From Halobacillus litoralis (GTDB lineage: Bacteria; Bacillota; Bacilli; Bacillales; Halobacillaceae), in NCBI RefSeq assembly GCF_020524085.2, contig NZ_CP129016.1, positions 1,420,001 to 1,484,000 of the forward strand: 64,000 bases of DNA, given 5' to 3'. The position numbers and the translations under genes are program-made. Shown here piece by piece: positions 57,688-64,000 of this stretch. Numbering within the stretch: the first letter of the stretch is position 1; each line of letters opens with the position of its first letter. The notes under the pieces are model-generated. The model worked only from the letters and a program-made list of their open reading frames with translations. It was not told the origin of the DNA and did no database searches.

Positions 57688-58875
57688 ATGACGAAATATG
57701 AAATTATTAATTTATTAAAGGATTGTTCTATTGCCCTACAAACCCCGGTTTTGTTAATTAACGATCGTAACAAATTGTCATACCATTTTCCTGATAGCTT
57801 TCAAAAGCCACCGTATGCACTGAGAGACTTACATAGAAGTTATATCAATGAGAGCAGAAAACGTCCGTACACTATTCAGATGTTCACAGATCCTTATGAT
57901 CAACACCTTTTTCTATATCCTATGGAGTTGGAAGGAAAAGAATATGTATTAGGTGTAGGTCCATTTTTGGAAAAGGATGTATCAAGGAAGCATGTAAAGA
58001 TGACGCTTATTATGAATGATCTTGATGATACATTAGAGGAACAGTTCGTTCAATACTACCAGCAGCTTCCTATATTGAATCAAGTTCAAATCCAGTCGGT
58101 CAAACGGTTGCTTAACCAACTATTTCCGAAAAAAGAAAAGAAAGTCAGATATGCACTTGAGGAAGAAAAGATCCGTAACCAGTATCAAGCTTTTACACAG
58201 TCGCTTCATTCATACCCTGAAATCATCGCTTCCAAACAGAATTTTATTGACCTCTTTAAAAAAGGGGATGCCCGAGCTTTGGAAGAATATCAGGCGCATA
58301 GAGAAAAAGCTCTCATTAACCCTGATGTGCGAATGATGAAGAATCATATGATCCGTCTGGTGTCGGAGTTAGGTTACATATGCACGGAAGAAGGAGCCCA
58401 ACAGGATGAAGTCAATTCCCTTTGTGACTTCTATATCAATTTCTTAGAATCAAAGATTTTGGTGGAGGATTTGAAATCCCTCGAACTGAACATTCTGCAA
58501 TCCTTTTTAGATCGGATTAAAAAAATAGATGAACAATCATTTTATTCACCACTTGTCGAACGAGCGCAGAAATACATTTTTCAGAATCTGACGAAGGAGC
58601 TCACATTGAAAGGCATCGCAGAAACTCTGAAAGTGAACCCCAATTACTTGTCAGGGGTGTTCACTAAAGAGAAAGGGGTCTCCATCACTCACTTCATTAA
58701 TCAGCAGCGAATTAAGGAAGCGAAGGAACTTCTCTGTATCACTCAACATTCCTTGTTGGATATTAGTATGCTGCTCGGATACAACAGCCAAAGCTACTTC
58801 ACGAGAGTTTTCAAAAGTATGGAAGGCATCGGTCCAAAAGAGTTCAGACGAAAATATCAGATGGAAAAGGGTTAA
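57688..58875 (+). CDS. AraC-family transcriptional regulator
   Basis: A 395-residue protein. The last 100 residues form an AraC double helix-turn-helix (LTLKGIAETLKVNPNYLSGV, ISMLLGYNSQSYFTRVFKSM). The first 290 residues form a sensor region that I cannot classify; it has no membrane helix or receiver-domain aspartate pattern, and resembles PAS-like or YesN-linked regions only loosely. The ATG at 57688 follows GTGAGGGG. It lies between the two Sin-like units and may belong to the same regulatory circuit. Confidence 0.83.
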   Translation: MTKYEIINLLKDCSIALQTPVLLINDRNKLSYHFPDSFQKPPYALRDLHRSYINESRKRPYTIQMFTDPYDQHLFLYPMELEGKEYVLGVGPFLEKDVSRKHVKMTLIMNDLDDTLEEQFVQYYQQLPILNQVQIQSVKRLLNQLFPKKEKKVRYALEEEKIRNQYQAFTQSLHSYPEIIASKQNFIDLFKKGDARALEEYQAHREKALINPDVRMMKNHMIRLVSELGYICTEEGAQQDEVNSLCDFYINFLESKILVEDLKSLELNILQSFLDRIKKIDEQSFYSPLVERAQKYIFQNLTKELTLKGIAETLKVNPNYLSGVFTKEKGVSITHFINQQRIKEAKELLCITQHSLLDISMLLGYNSQSYFTRVFKSMEGIGPKEFRRKYQMEKG

Positions 58876-58907
58876 CAGTCAGGAAAATGATCCTGGCTGT
58901 TTTTTTG
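58875..58907 (+). terminator. Terminator of the AraC-type gene
   Basis: ACAGTCAGGA and TCCTGGCTGT pair (one G-U) around AAATGA and are followed by T7. Confidence 0.85.
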
Positions 58908-58996
58908 TTCTCAAAAAAGGAATGAAAATAAAGGAAATTCGTGATATCGGTAGTATTTTGTTTATAAAACGTACATAGTAAACAAATTCGAGCGTT

Positions 58997-59008
58997 TTCT
59001 TTAAAGAA
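58997..59008. promoter_or_regulatory. SinR-type operator 1
   Basis: TTCTTTAAAGAA is a perfect 12-bp palindrome. On the minus strand it extends to AGTTCTTT, a match to the GTTCTYT box reported for SinR of B. subtilis. Confidence 0.55.
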
Positions 59009-59024
59009 CTGAACCGTTATAATA

Positions 59025-59038
59025 TTCTTTATAAAGAA
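59025..59038. promoter_or_regulatory. SinR-type operator 2
   Basis: TTCTTTATAAAGAA is a perfect 14-bp palindrome; the minus strand again carries GTTCTTT (59033-59039). It lies 45 bp before the SinR-like gene and about 29 bp (near three helical turns) from operator 1. Confidence 0.6.
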
Positions 59039-59082
59039 CATACGTGAAAAAGGTCAACTACTAAGAAGGTGAGGGAAAATGG

Positions 59083-59316
59083 ATGTTGTCTATCGGGGAG
59101 AAAATCCGTGTGCTGCGAGTAGGAAAAGGGATGTCTGTCAATGAATTTGCGAAAAAGTCCGGAGTTTCTAAGTCGTACATTAGTAATATTGAGAGAGACG
59201 TACAAAAAAATCCTTCATTGATTATCATGGGAAAGCTGGCAAAGACACTTGATGTCCCATTAGAAGAATTACTGACACATAAATACGGGGAAGACGAGAA
59301 AAAAGATGTGAATTGA
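59083..59316 (+). CDS. SinR-like XRE repressor lacking the dimerisation domain
   Basis: A 77-residue DNA-binding protein matching the N-terminal half of SinR: IGEKIRVLRVGKGMSVNEFA, AKKSGVSKSYISNIERDVQK and NPSLIIMGKLAKTLDVPLEE. B. subtilis SinR is about 111 residues and continues with a SinI-like dimerisation domain, which is missing here. That domain is instead encoded by the next small gene. The ATG at 59083 follows GGTGAGGG. Two palindromes with GTTCTTT precede it, so it likely represses itself. Confidence 0.82.
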   Translation: MLSIGEKIRVLRVGKGMSVNEFAKKSGVSKSYISNIERDVQKNPSLIIMGKLAKTLDVPLEELLTHKYGEDEKKDVN

Positions 59317-59340
59317 GCTTTGCAAGAAAGGAGAAAAAGC

Positions 59341-59457
59341 TTGGGTAATTACGAGAGTCAAACCGATAACGAGTGGGTGGATCTGATCAAAGAGGCCAAA
59401 GCAATAGGGCTTTCTATAAGTGACATCAAAGGCTTTCTGCAAAATAATAAAGACTAA
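59341..59457 (+). CDS. SinI-like peptide 2 (detached Sin dimerisation domain)
   Basis: A 38-residue peptide: TDNEWVDLIKEAKAIGLSIS then DIKGFLQNNKD. It is nearly identical in pattern to SinI-like peptide 1 and to the C-terminal domain of SinR. The start TTG 59341 has AAAGGAG upstream, 24 bp after the stop of the SinR-like gene. The frames differ and several stops intervene, so this is a true split rather than one frameshift. It could join the repressor non-covalently or act as an anti-repressor. Confidence 0.75.
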   Translation: MGNYESQTDNEWVDLIKEAKAIGLSISDIKGFLQNNKD

Positions 59458-59489
59458 GAGCTTCTTAAAAAGGAACAGGAGGAGCAGGT

Positions 59490-60053
59490 GTGAAAAATAA
59501 AACGATATTTAAGCGCGAGGCTACCTTTAAAAATAGGATCAACCCTCCTATTCCTCCCATCCCATTAAAAACGGGAGAAAGGATACGTTTAGATGGTGTA
59601 GTCGATCAGTATTCTCAACTATACTTGAAACATGGATGGTCTTTATTATGTTCGAACAATGATGTTTTTGCGAATCACTATGAGCAAGGACTTGAAGATG
59701 AATTCATGTTAAGTATTGCAGGAGACGAGTCCCCCTTATCTTATGTACAAGCAGCGATTTGTTATCATCACCTGCTGGAGTATAGTCATAATAAAACGGA
59801 TGTCATATCGCAGGCGATCATTGATGATGATTATGTTCGTCAATTGGATTTGCTAGGCAAGTGGAAGTTGAAGAAGGTAAACAGAAGTTTCAATCCCATC
59901 TTCTTTTATGATTCCTTCATGCACCCCGCCGTCATCTTTTTCACGTACCATGTAGAAGGATTGGAAGTGATCCAAAAACATGTACACAGGTTTGATGTAG
60001 GGGGGAGTTATAAACTGAGGACCCTCCGGAGAACATGGGCTACCGTTTCTTAA
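59490..60053 (+). CDS. Uncharacterised 187-residue protein in the Sin-like operon
   Basis: No family recognised. Soluble, with an unusual Pro-rich start (NRINPPIPPIPLKTGERIRL) and several aromatic and histidine residues later (AICYHHLLEYSHNKTD, EVIQKHVHRFDVG). The start is GTG 59490 after GGAGGAGCAG. It is 32 bp downstream of SinI-like peptide 2 with no terminator between, so it probably is part of the same transcript and could be a controlled target. Confidence 0.55.
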   Translation: MKNKTIFKREATFKNRINPPIPPIPLKTGERIRLDGVVDQYSQLYLKHGWSLLCSNNDVFANHYEQGLEDEFMLSIAGDESPLSYVQAAICYHHLLEYSHNKTDVISQAIIDDDYVRQLDLLGKWKLKKVNRSFNPIFFYDSFMHPAVIFFTYHVEGLEVIQKHVHRFDVGGSYKLRTLRRTWATVS

Positions 60054-60091
60054 AACAGAAAATGAACTATCCATAGTGCCAAAAGTGATGT

Positions 60092-60130
60092 GAAGCTTAG
60101 TTCAACCAGGTGTTTTGGGCTAGGCTTTTT
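60092..60130 (+). terminator. Possible terminator after the Sin-like operon
   Basis: AAGCTTAG and CTAGGCTT pair imperfectly around a large loop and are followed by TTTTT. Support is moderate only. Confidence 0.45.
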
Positions 60131-60174
60131 AACTGTTTTATTCACGGAAGGTTATAATTTTCATAAATTACTAA

Positions 60175-60194
60175 TAATTAAACGCTTTTAATTA
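60175..60194. promoter_or_regulatory. AT-rich inverted repeat, possible operator
   Basis: TAATTAAA and TTTAATTA are perfect 8-bp arms around CGCT. It stands about 200 bp before the small gene at 60393, in a 339-bp gap (60054-60392) that otherwise shows only A/T-rich sequence. Confidence 0.35.
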
Positions 60195-60392
60195 TCTAAC
60201 AATTAAGCTATGATTATATGAGCGTTTGTTATTTAGACATATTTCCCCCAGGAAATAACTAGATTTTTGAAACCTTTTAGGAGATGGAATCGTCTAATGC
60301 AGTAATTACATAGACAGCCGTCAGAAAAAGTCGTTTAAAGACGAAGGTTTAAGTAAATATAAGAGATTAAGAGAACAGAAAAGGTGGGTAGC

Positions 60393-60503
60393 ATGGATAA
60401 TTTACAGGAAGTGTTACAGAACATTATTCAACGAACAGAAAATGCTGAATTGCTATCGTCTCGCGAAGTTATTGATCAATTAATAGAGCAGCTGCAAGAA
60501 TAG
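60393..60503 (+). CDS. Small uncharacterised peptide
   Basis: A 36-residue acidic, helical peptide MDNLQEVLQNIIQRTENAEL then LSSREVIDQLIEQLQE. It has a good AAGGTGGG ribosome binding site 8 nt before the ATG and a terminator right after the stop, which supports it as a gene. The SREVIDQLI part vaguely recalls the SQELDxLI motif of Spo0E-type phosphatases, but the match is too weak to call. Confidence 0.5.
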   Translation: MDNLQEVLQNIIQRTENAELLSSREVIDQLIEQLQE

Positions 60504-60538
60504 AAAAAAGACGCCCTCCGAGGACGTCTTTTTTTTTA
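60504..60538. terminator. Bidirectional terminator between convergent genes
   Basis: AAGACG-CCT pairs with AGG-CGTCTT (one mismatch), flanked by A- and T-runs. It serves the small peptide gene and the glycosyltransferase operon. Confidence 0.8.
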
Positions 60539-61798
60539 TCGCGGCTTTAAGGAAAATACTTTCTTCATCATCAAATGAATGAATGTGGTCAAAAAACCTG
60601 CAATGAATAAGAATACTATGAACATGAACGGTTGGTTGTACCGATCATAGGAAAAGAAAATATTGTTTAAGATGGTCGTGTAGAGAATGAGCAATAGCAA
60701 AAACATGTATTCCCTTTTTCCTTCTTGCAACATGAAGAAGACCGTTAAGGAAGCTAATCCTAAATACATGATCCAAACTTGGATCTTATTGATCAGTTCC
60801 TTGCTTATGTTGAATATTTCAATCCAGTAAAATTGGGTTTCCCATTGATTAATGGTTTTAAATTCGATATAAGACTTTAAAAACAGCCTTGGGTCCTCTT
60901 CCCACCATGTTTTAATTCTTTCTATGGCAGCTTCTTTTTGCAGACTCAACCTTTCGTAGGCATGGGCAGTGTCCATATCTTTTATATCCTGCTTCACTTT
61001 TTCATAGGGTTCGCCAATATTATATCCATGTCCCTGGTACGTTCCTAGTAAAAGAGGGTTTCCGGATCCTCCCGTCAGTGGGATGAATTCATCATAATGG
61101 ATATAATTCCTCACCCACCATGGGCCGAGAGTGATAAGTAAAATACCAATCGCAATCAGTGCTTGTTTGAGAGCTAGCTTTATCGGGTATTTTTTTGCGA
61201 TGAAATAAATGAGCAGTACAAATGGATATAAAGCAATCGTAGCTTTGAACATGATGGCACTCACATAAAAAAGCATCAATAGAAAGAACTGAGACATTTT
61301 CTTCTCATTGGCTAATTTGATGGAAAAATAGACAAGACCGAGCAGGCATGTCATAAATGGTGTTTCCGTTAATAATAAATTATCCGTCAAAATTTGGGGC
61401 ACGAAAATAGCTAAGAAAAAGGCGGCTAGAAGGCCGACTTTGATATTGGCTATGTACTTGCCAAGGCAGTAAACGAGGTACACATTCAATGTACCTAACA
61501 GGATCAATAAGGTTTTGGCTGCATAGATGCCTACATCTCCATGGCCAAGGAAAAAGAAGACACTTGCCAGCAGGACGGTCTGTCCAGGCATGATGTGAAC
61601 GGTCGGGTGTGTAGGGTCATGGTAGGTGAGCATACCCGTTTCAAGAAATGTAACAGCACTTGAGATATAACCGGCATCGTCACTATTTAGGTGAAGAGAC
61701 AATCCATAACTGAACAGAGCGGTTAACCTTAGAGCAAGTGCTAGTCCCACAATGCCCCAGATGAAGTGGTTTTGATATCGTTTTAAAAAAGAAATCAT
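60536..61798 (-). CDS. GT-C glycosyltransferase (GT39/ArnT-like), membrane
   Basis: A 420-residue integral membrane protein with about ten helices. It resembles dolichyl-phosphate-mannose or ArnT-type transferases: the first extracellular loop carries LNSDDAGYISSAVTFLETG with the acidic pair expected of GT-C enzymes, and HPTVHIMPGQTVLLASVFFF follows. It would move a sugar from a polyprenyl-phosphate carrier onto a wall or membrane acceptor outside the cell. It is the last gene of a four-gene operon with a flippase-like SMR protein and a GT2 synthase. Confidence 0.82.
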   Translation of the reverse strand: MISFLKRYQNHFIWGIVGLALALRLTALFSYGLSLHLNSDDAGYISSAVTFLETGMLTYHDPTHPTVHIMPGQTVLLASVFFFLGHGDVGIYAAKTLLILLGTLNVYLVYCLGKYIANIKVGLLAAFFLAIFVPQILTDNLLLTETPFMTCLLGLVYFSIKLANEKKMSQFFLLMLFYVSAIMFKATIALYPFVLLIYFIAKKYPIKLALKQALIAIGILLITLGPWWVRNYIHYDEFIPLTGGSGNPLLLGTYQGHGYNIGEPYEKVKQDIKDMDTAHAYERLSLQKEAAIERIKTWWEEDPRLFLKSYIEFKTINQWETQFYWIEIFNISKELINKIQVWIMYLGLASLTVFFMLQEGKREYMFLLLLILYTTILNNIFFSYDRYNQPFMFIVFLFIAGFLTTFIHLMMKKVFSLKPR

Positions 61799-61811
61799 TT
61801 TGATGTGCTCC

Positions 61812-62183
61812 TTACATGCTGTTACTGGAAAATCCGATCAATGAAACACCGATCATGATCAACAGGACACCTGCGATTTTAGTCGTAGAAAGGGGTTCAT
61901 TAAAGATAAAGTAAGCGCCGAATACAGCAAGAATATAGGCGATACTTTGAACCGGATAAGCGACACTGAGTGGGACTCTTGTTAGGATGAACAACCATAG
62001 GACGGTTGCGAAACCGTATAGAGTCAGTCCACCAATAATAAAAGGTGATAAAAATAATGAAATGATGTCACCGATATTTTGAAAGTTGACTTCTTTCTGC
62101 ATGAGTCCATACTTCCATAAAAATTGTCCGGATACTAATACCAGGGTGTTTAAAAAGATTAAACCAAAGTTCACGATTCCCAT
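61812..62183 (-). CDS. Small multidrug-resistance-like (EamA/SMR) membrane protein, putative lipid-sugar flippase
   Basis: A 123-residue protein with four helices and the SMR/ArnE-F-like pattern VPLSVAYPVQSIAYILAVFG and FNEPLSTTKIAGVLLIMIGV. In this gene context a drug-efflux role is less likely than flipping of the polyprenyl-phosphate sugar, as ArnE/ArnF do for aminoarabinose (inference). It starts 10 bp after the DUF2304 gene stop. Confidence 0.78.
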   Translation of the reverse strand: MGIVNFGLIFLNTLVLVSGQFLWKYGLMQKEVNFQNIGDIISLFLSPFIIGGLTLYGFATVLWLFILTRVPLSVAYPVQSIAYILAVFGAYFIFNEPLSTTKIAGVLLIMIGVSLIGFSSNSM

Positions 62184-62192
62184 TTAAAACAT

Positions 62193-62552
62193 CTATCCTT
62201 TGAGTTGATTTTTCTTTATTTCTCGTATCTCTTTGTTTAAATAAGCTAATTCTTGAGTTAAATTTTTCACTTTGTTTTGCTGCTTCGTAAGGCTGATGGT
62301 ATGAAAGATTAATAGGTTCAGGATGATTAAAAACGCGATGACAAAAATAAGGGATGGCATATAGGCGATCCCAATGGAACTTGCGAGCTGGTTGATTTTA
62401 TCTAAGAACAATGCCAGTAAGACACCGATGCTTGCAAACATCAACCATATAAAAGCTTGTTGATCTTGTAATTTATTCTTGGAAGTGAAATACATCACCT
62501 GTCCGAAGAAAAATAAAGCTGAGACAATAACGATGATTTGTACGATGCTCAT
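62193..62552 (-). CDS. DUF2304 membrane protein
   Basis: A 119-residue protein with three hydrophobic segments and a basic coiled-coil tail (LTKQQNKVKNLTQELAYLNK). DUF2304 proteins are nearly always encoded beside GT2 polyprenyl-phosphate sugar synthases, as here; their role is not known but may be an accessory to that enzyme. It sits between the GT2 and flippase-like genes with 9-10 bp gaps. Confidence 0.82.
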   Translation of the reverse strand: MSIVQIIVIVSALFFFGQVMYFTSKNKLQDQQAFIWLMFASIGVLLALFLDKINQLASSIGIAYMPSLIFVIAFLIILNLLIFHTISLTKQQNKVKNLTQELAYLNKEIREIKKNQLKG

Positions 62553-62561
62553 AGGTCCTCC

Positions 62562-63245
62562 TTAAAAAATCGACCTGATTAAAGAGAAGTAGGTGACTTT
62601 TGTCATGTAATAAATAGACTTGATGGGAGTGATGGAAGATTGCCCTCCCTGTCGGTTGTTCATTTCGACTTTAATTTCTTTGATTTTAAATTTCTTCTTC
62701 GTTAAATGAACCAGGACTTCCACTTCTGGATAATCAATAGGGTAATGGTTGGCAAATTCATGGATGACTCTTCGGTTGGCTACCCGATAACCAGAGGTAG
62801 GATCGGTAATCCTGATTCTAGTGAGTAGCTTAAGCATGGCATAAAAGTAGTAGATACCGATTCTTCTCGTGATGCTTCCTCTGTAACCACTTTGTTCCAC
62901 AAATCGCGAGCCTATGATCATGTCATATCCGGTACTTTCAATTTCATCAATCAAGTTTCTCAAATCCACTGGATTATGCTGGCCGTCGGCATCCAGTTGA
63001 ATGGCATAATCATAACCGTTCCTTAAGGCATACTTGTACCCGGTTTGCATGGCTCCTCCGATTCCTAAATTATTAGGAAGGGTCAGGTGGTGGATGCCAT
63101 TTTCTTCGAGAATATATGGGGTGCGGTCTCTTGAACCGTCATTAATAACGATATAGTCGTAATCCGTTGATGCTTTTACACTTTGGACAGTATCATAAAT
63201 TGAATCTTCTTCATTATAAGCTGGTATAATGATAAGAACCTTCAT
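62562..63245 (-). CDS. GT2 glycosyltransferase, polyprenyl-phosphate sugar synthase (DPM1/GtrB-like)
   Basis: A 227-residue cytoplasmic GT-A enzyme. It has IIIPAYNEEDSIYDTVQSV, the donor-binding VINDGSRDRTPYIL, and the QLDADGQHNP (DxD-type) metal motif. GYRVANRRVIHEF is typical of DPM1-like synthases. It lacks C-terminal membrane helices, so it is the short DPM1 type, which could explain the need for DUF2304. It would load a sugar from a nucleotide donor onto undecaprenyl phosphate. It is the first gene of the operon. Confidence 0.87.
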   Translation of the reverse strand: MKVLIIIPAYNEEDSIYDTVQSVKASTDYDYIVINDGSRDRTPYILEENGIHHLTLPNNLGIGGAMQTGYKYALRNGYDYAIQLDADGQHNPVDLRNLIDEIESTGYDMIIGSRFVEQSGYRGSITRRIGIYYFYAMLKLLTRIRITDPTSGYRVANRRVIHEFANHYPIDYPEVEVLVHLTKKKFKIKEIKVEMNNRQGGQSSITPIKSIYYMTKVTYFSLIRSIF

Positions 63246-63463
63246 ACGTTCTTTTTTCTCCCTTCCATAATGGAAAATAATGTTTCAAATATTTCTGCAC
63301 AAAGAATATTGTAACATAGAGTAGGAAGAGGTACATGCTCAAATTCTACTGTGAAATTGGAAATAAGATGTTCTTTTACAATTAACGACATCATGGTTGC
63401 ATCCGTATGATATAATGTAACCGCCAAAATCACGTAAATATCAAAAAATAAGTGAGGATTTTT

Positions 63464-64000
63464 ATGAACATATATGTAGAAATGACAATAGCGATATTAC
63501 TCTCGATGACCGTCAGTTATGTGCTCGTCTTCCCGGTTATGAAGTTAGCGGTGAAATGGAAGATGATGGACTATCCTGAACTACGGAAAATACATAAAGA
63601 AGTGACTCCCCGGATGGGAGGACTTGCTATATTTGGAGGGGCTGCAGCTGGGATTCTCTTCATACGTCCTGAGTTGCCTTATATCATCCCCATCTGTATC
63701 GGAGCCATCATTATTGTGTTAACGGGACTTTTTGATGATCGTTTTCAAATACGTCCGATCATGAAACTGGGGGGACAGGTATTAGCAGCAGCTATTCTCA
63801 TCTTCTCCGGTTTGAAAATTGATGTTTTGAGCATACCTTTTATCGGAATGGTGACATTAAACGAGCCGATCAGTATCCTGTTCACATTCTTCTGGATCAT
63901 TGGAATTACAAATGCCATCAACTTAATTGACGGACTCGATGGATTGGCAGCCGGAGTATCGACCATCTCGTTAATCAGCATTGCGGTCATGGCACTGGCC
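63464..64000 (+). CDS. tagO: Undecaprenyl-phosphate GlcNAc-1-phosphate transferase (TagO/WecA), 3' truncated by window edge
   Basis: The first 179 residues of a MraY/WecA-family membrane transferase that links GlcNAc-1-P to undecaprenyl phosphate, the first step of wall teichoic acid synthesis. Visible parts are a membrane N-terminus, PELRKIHKEVTPRMGGLAIF, the magnesium-binding LTGLFDDRFQIRPIMKLGGQ and NAINLIDGLDGLAAGVSTIS. The ATG has GTGAGGA upstream. It diverges from the glycosylation operon, sharing about 220 bp of regulatory DNA, and runs off the right end. Confidence 0.9.
   Translation, partial: MNIYVEMTIAILLSMTVSYVLVFPVMKLAVKWKMMDYPELRKIHKEVTPRMGGLAIFGGAAAGILFIRPELPYIIPICIGAIIIVLTGLFDDRFQIRPIMKLGGQVLAAAILIFSGLKIDVLSIPFIGMVTLNEPISILFTFFWIIGITNAINLIDGLDGLAAGVSTISLISIAVMALA

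Noticed and set aside
59083..59457. Possibility that the SinR-like gene and SinI-like peptide 2 are one SinR gene broken by a frameshift
   Set aside because: The first frame ends with a natural hydrophilic tail, the second has its own AAAGGAG site and TTG start, and a single indel would not give a SinR-like linker between them; a split gene is more likely.
63242..63433. Minus-strand 63-codon frame ending at the GT2 start codon
   Set aside because: It occupies the divergent promoter region with tagO and has no convincing start site; the stop/start overlap is probably accidental.

Overview
The window looks like chromosomal DNA of a Gram-positive, low- to mid-GC, spore-former-type Bacillaceae. 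Its proteins are acidic and it carries a Bacillus-type hutPHUIG operon, a hom-thrC-thrB operon, SinR/SinI-like proteins, an LCP wall protein, TagO, an IDEAL-domain protein and strong AGGAGG ribosome binding sites. A moderate halophile close to Halobacillus is my best guess, from protein acidity and gene content only. No rRNA, tRNA, CRISPR array or prophage block was seen.

Layout. (1) 1-9.2 kb: a LacI-regulated sugar cluster with a binding protein, two permeases, ThuA, two Gfo/Idh/MocA dehydrogenases, a sugar isomerase/epimerase and YesL. (2) 9.2-15.3 kb: histidine utilisation (hutP-H-U-I-G) with a promoter, a cre site and a HutP-type antitermination leader. (3) 15.4-18.7 kb: a membrane protein, an LCP protein, a small lipoprotein and a ROK repressor. 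(4) 18.7-31.7 kb: a galactoside regulon with an ABC importer, GH36 alpha-galactosidase, galK-galE-galT-galM and GH42 beta-galactosidase, preceded by ROK-type operators and cre sites. (5) 31.8-37.2 kb: an LVIVD-repeat secreted protein, an unassigned transporter, a FrnE-like DsbA, a small membrane protein and an endolysin. (6) 37.3-46.7 kb: a two-subunit sodium/solute symporter, gluconokinase and RpiR regulator diverging from a TRAP transporter (DctPQM), an AEC permease and an HPr-like protein. (7) 46.7-50.3 kb: a RAYT transposase with REP elements, two divergent sigma-like factors and small genes. (8) 50.3-57.2 kb: threonine biosynthesis, phosphoglucomutase and an IDEAL-domain protein. (9) 57.4-60.5 kb: a split Sin-type module and an AraC regulator. 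(10) 60.5-64 kb: a lipid-linked sugar glycosylation module diverging from tagO, which runs off the right edge.

How it works together: most of the window is carbohydrate and amino acid catabolism placed under carbon catabolite control, with cre sites before nearly every catabolic operon and local repressors (LacI, ROK, RpiR, HutP). Neither ABC sugar importer has its own ATPase, so a shared MsmX-type ATPase elsewhere is implied.

Two scale-spanning patterns stand out. A family of REP-like palindromes with an ACCWGGTCATCC core is scattered over the window, and a RAYT transposase carries one copy inside the 3' end of its own gene. Separately, nine genes contain frameshifts, most of them single-base errors in homopolymers. 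These look more like sequencing errors than true decay, so these genes are annotated at their full restored extents.
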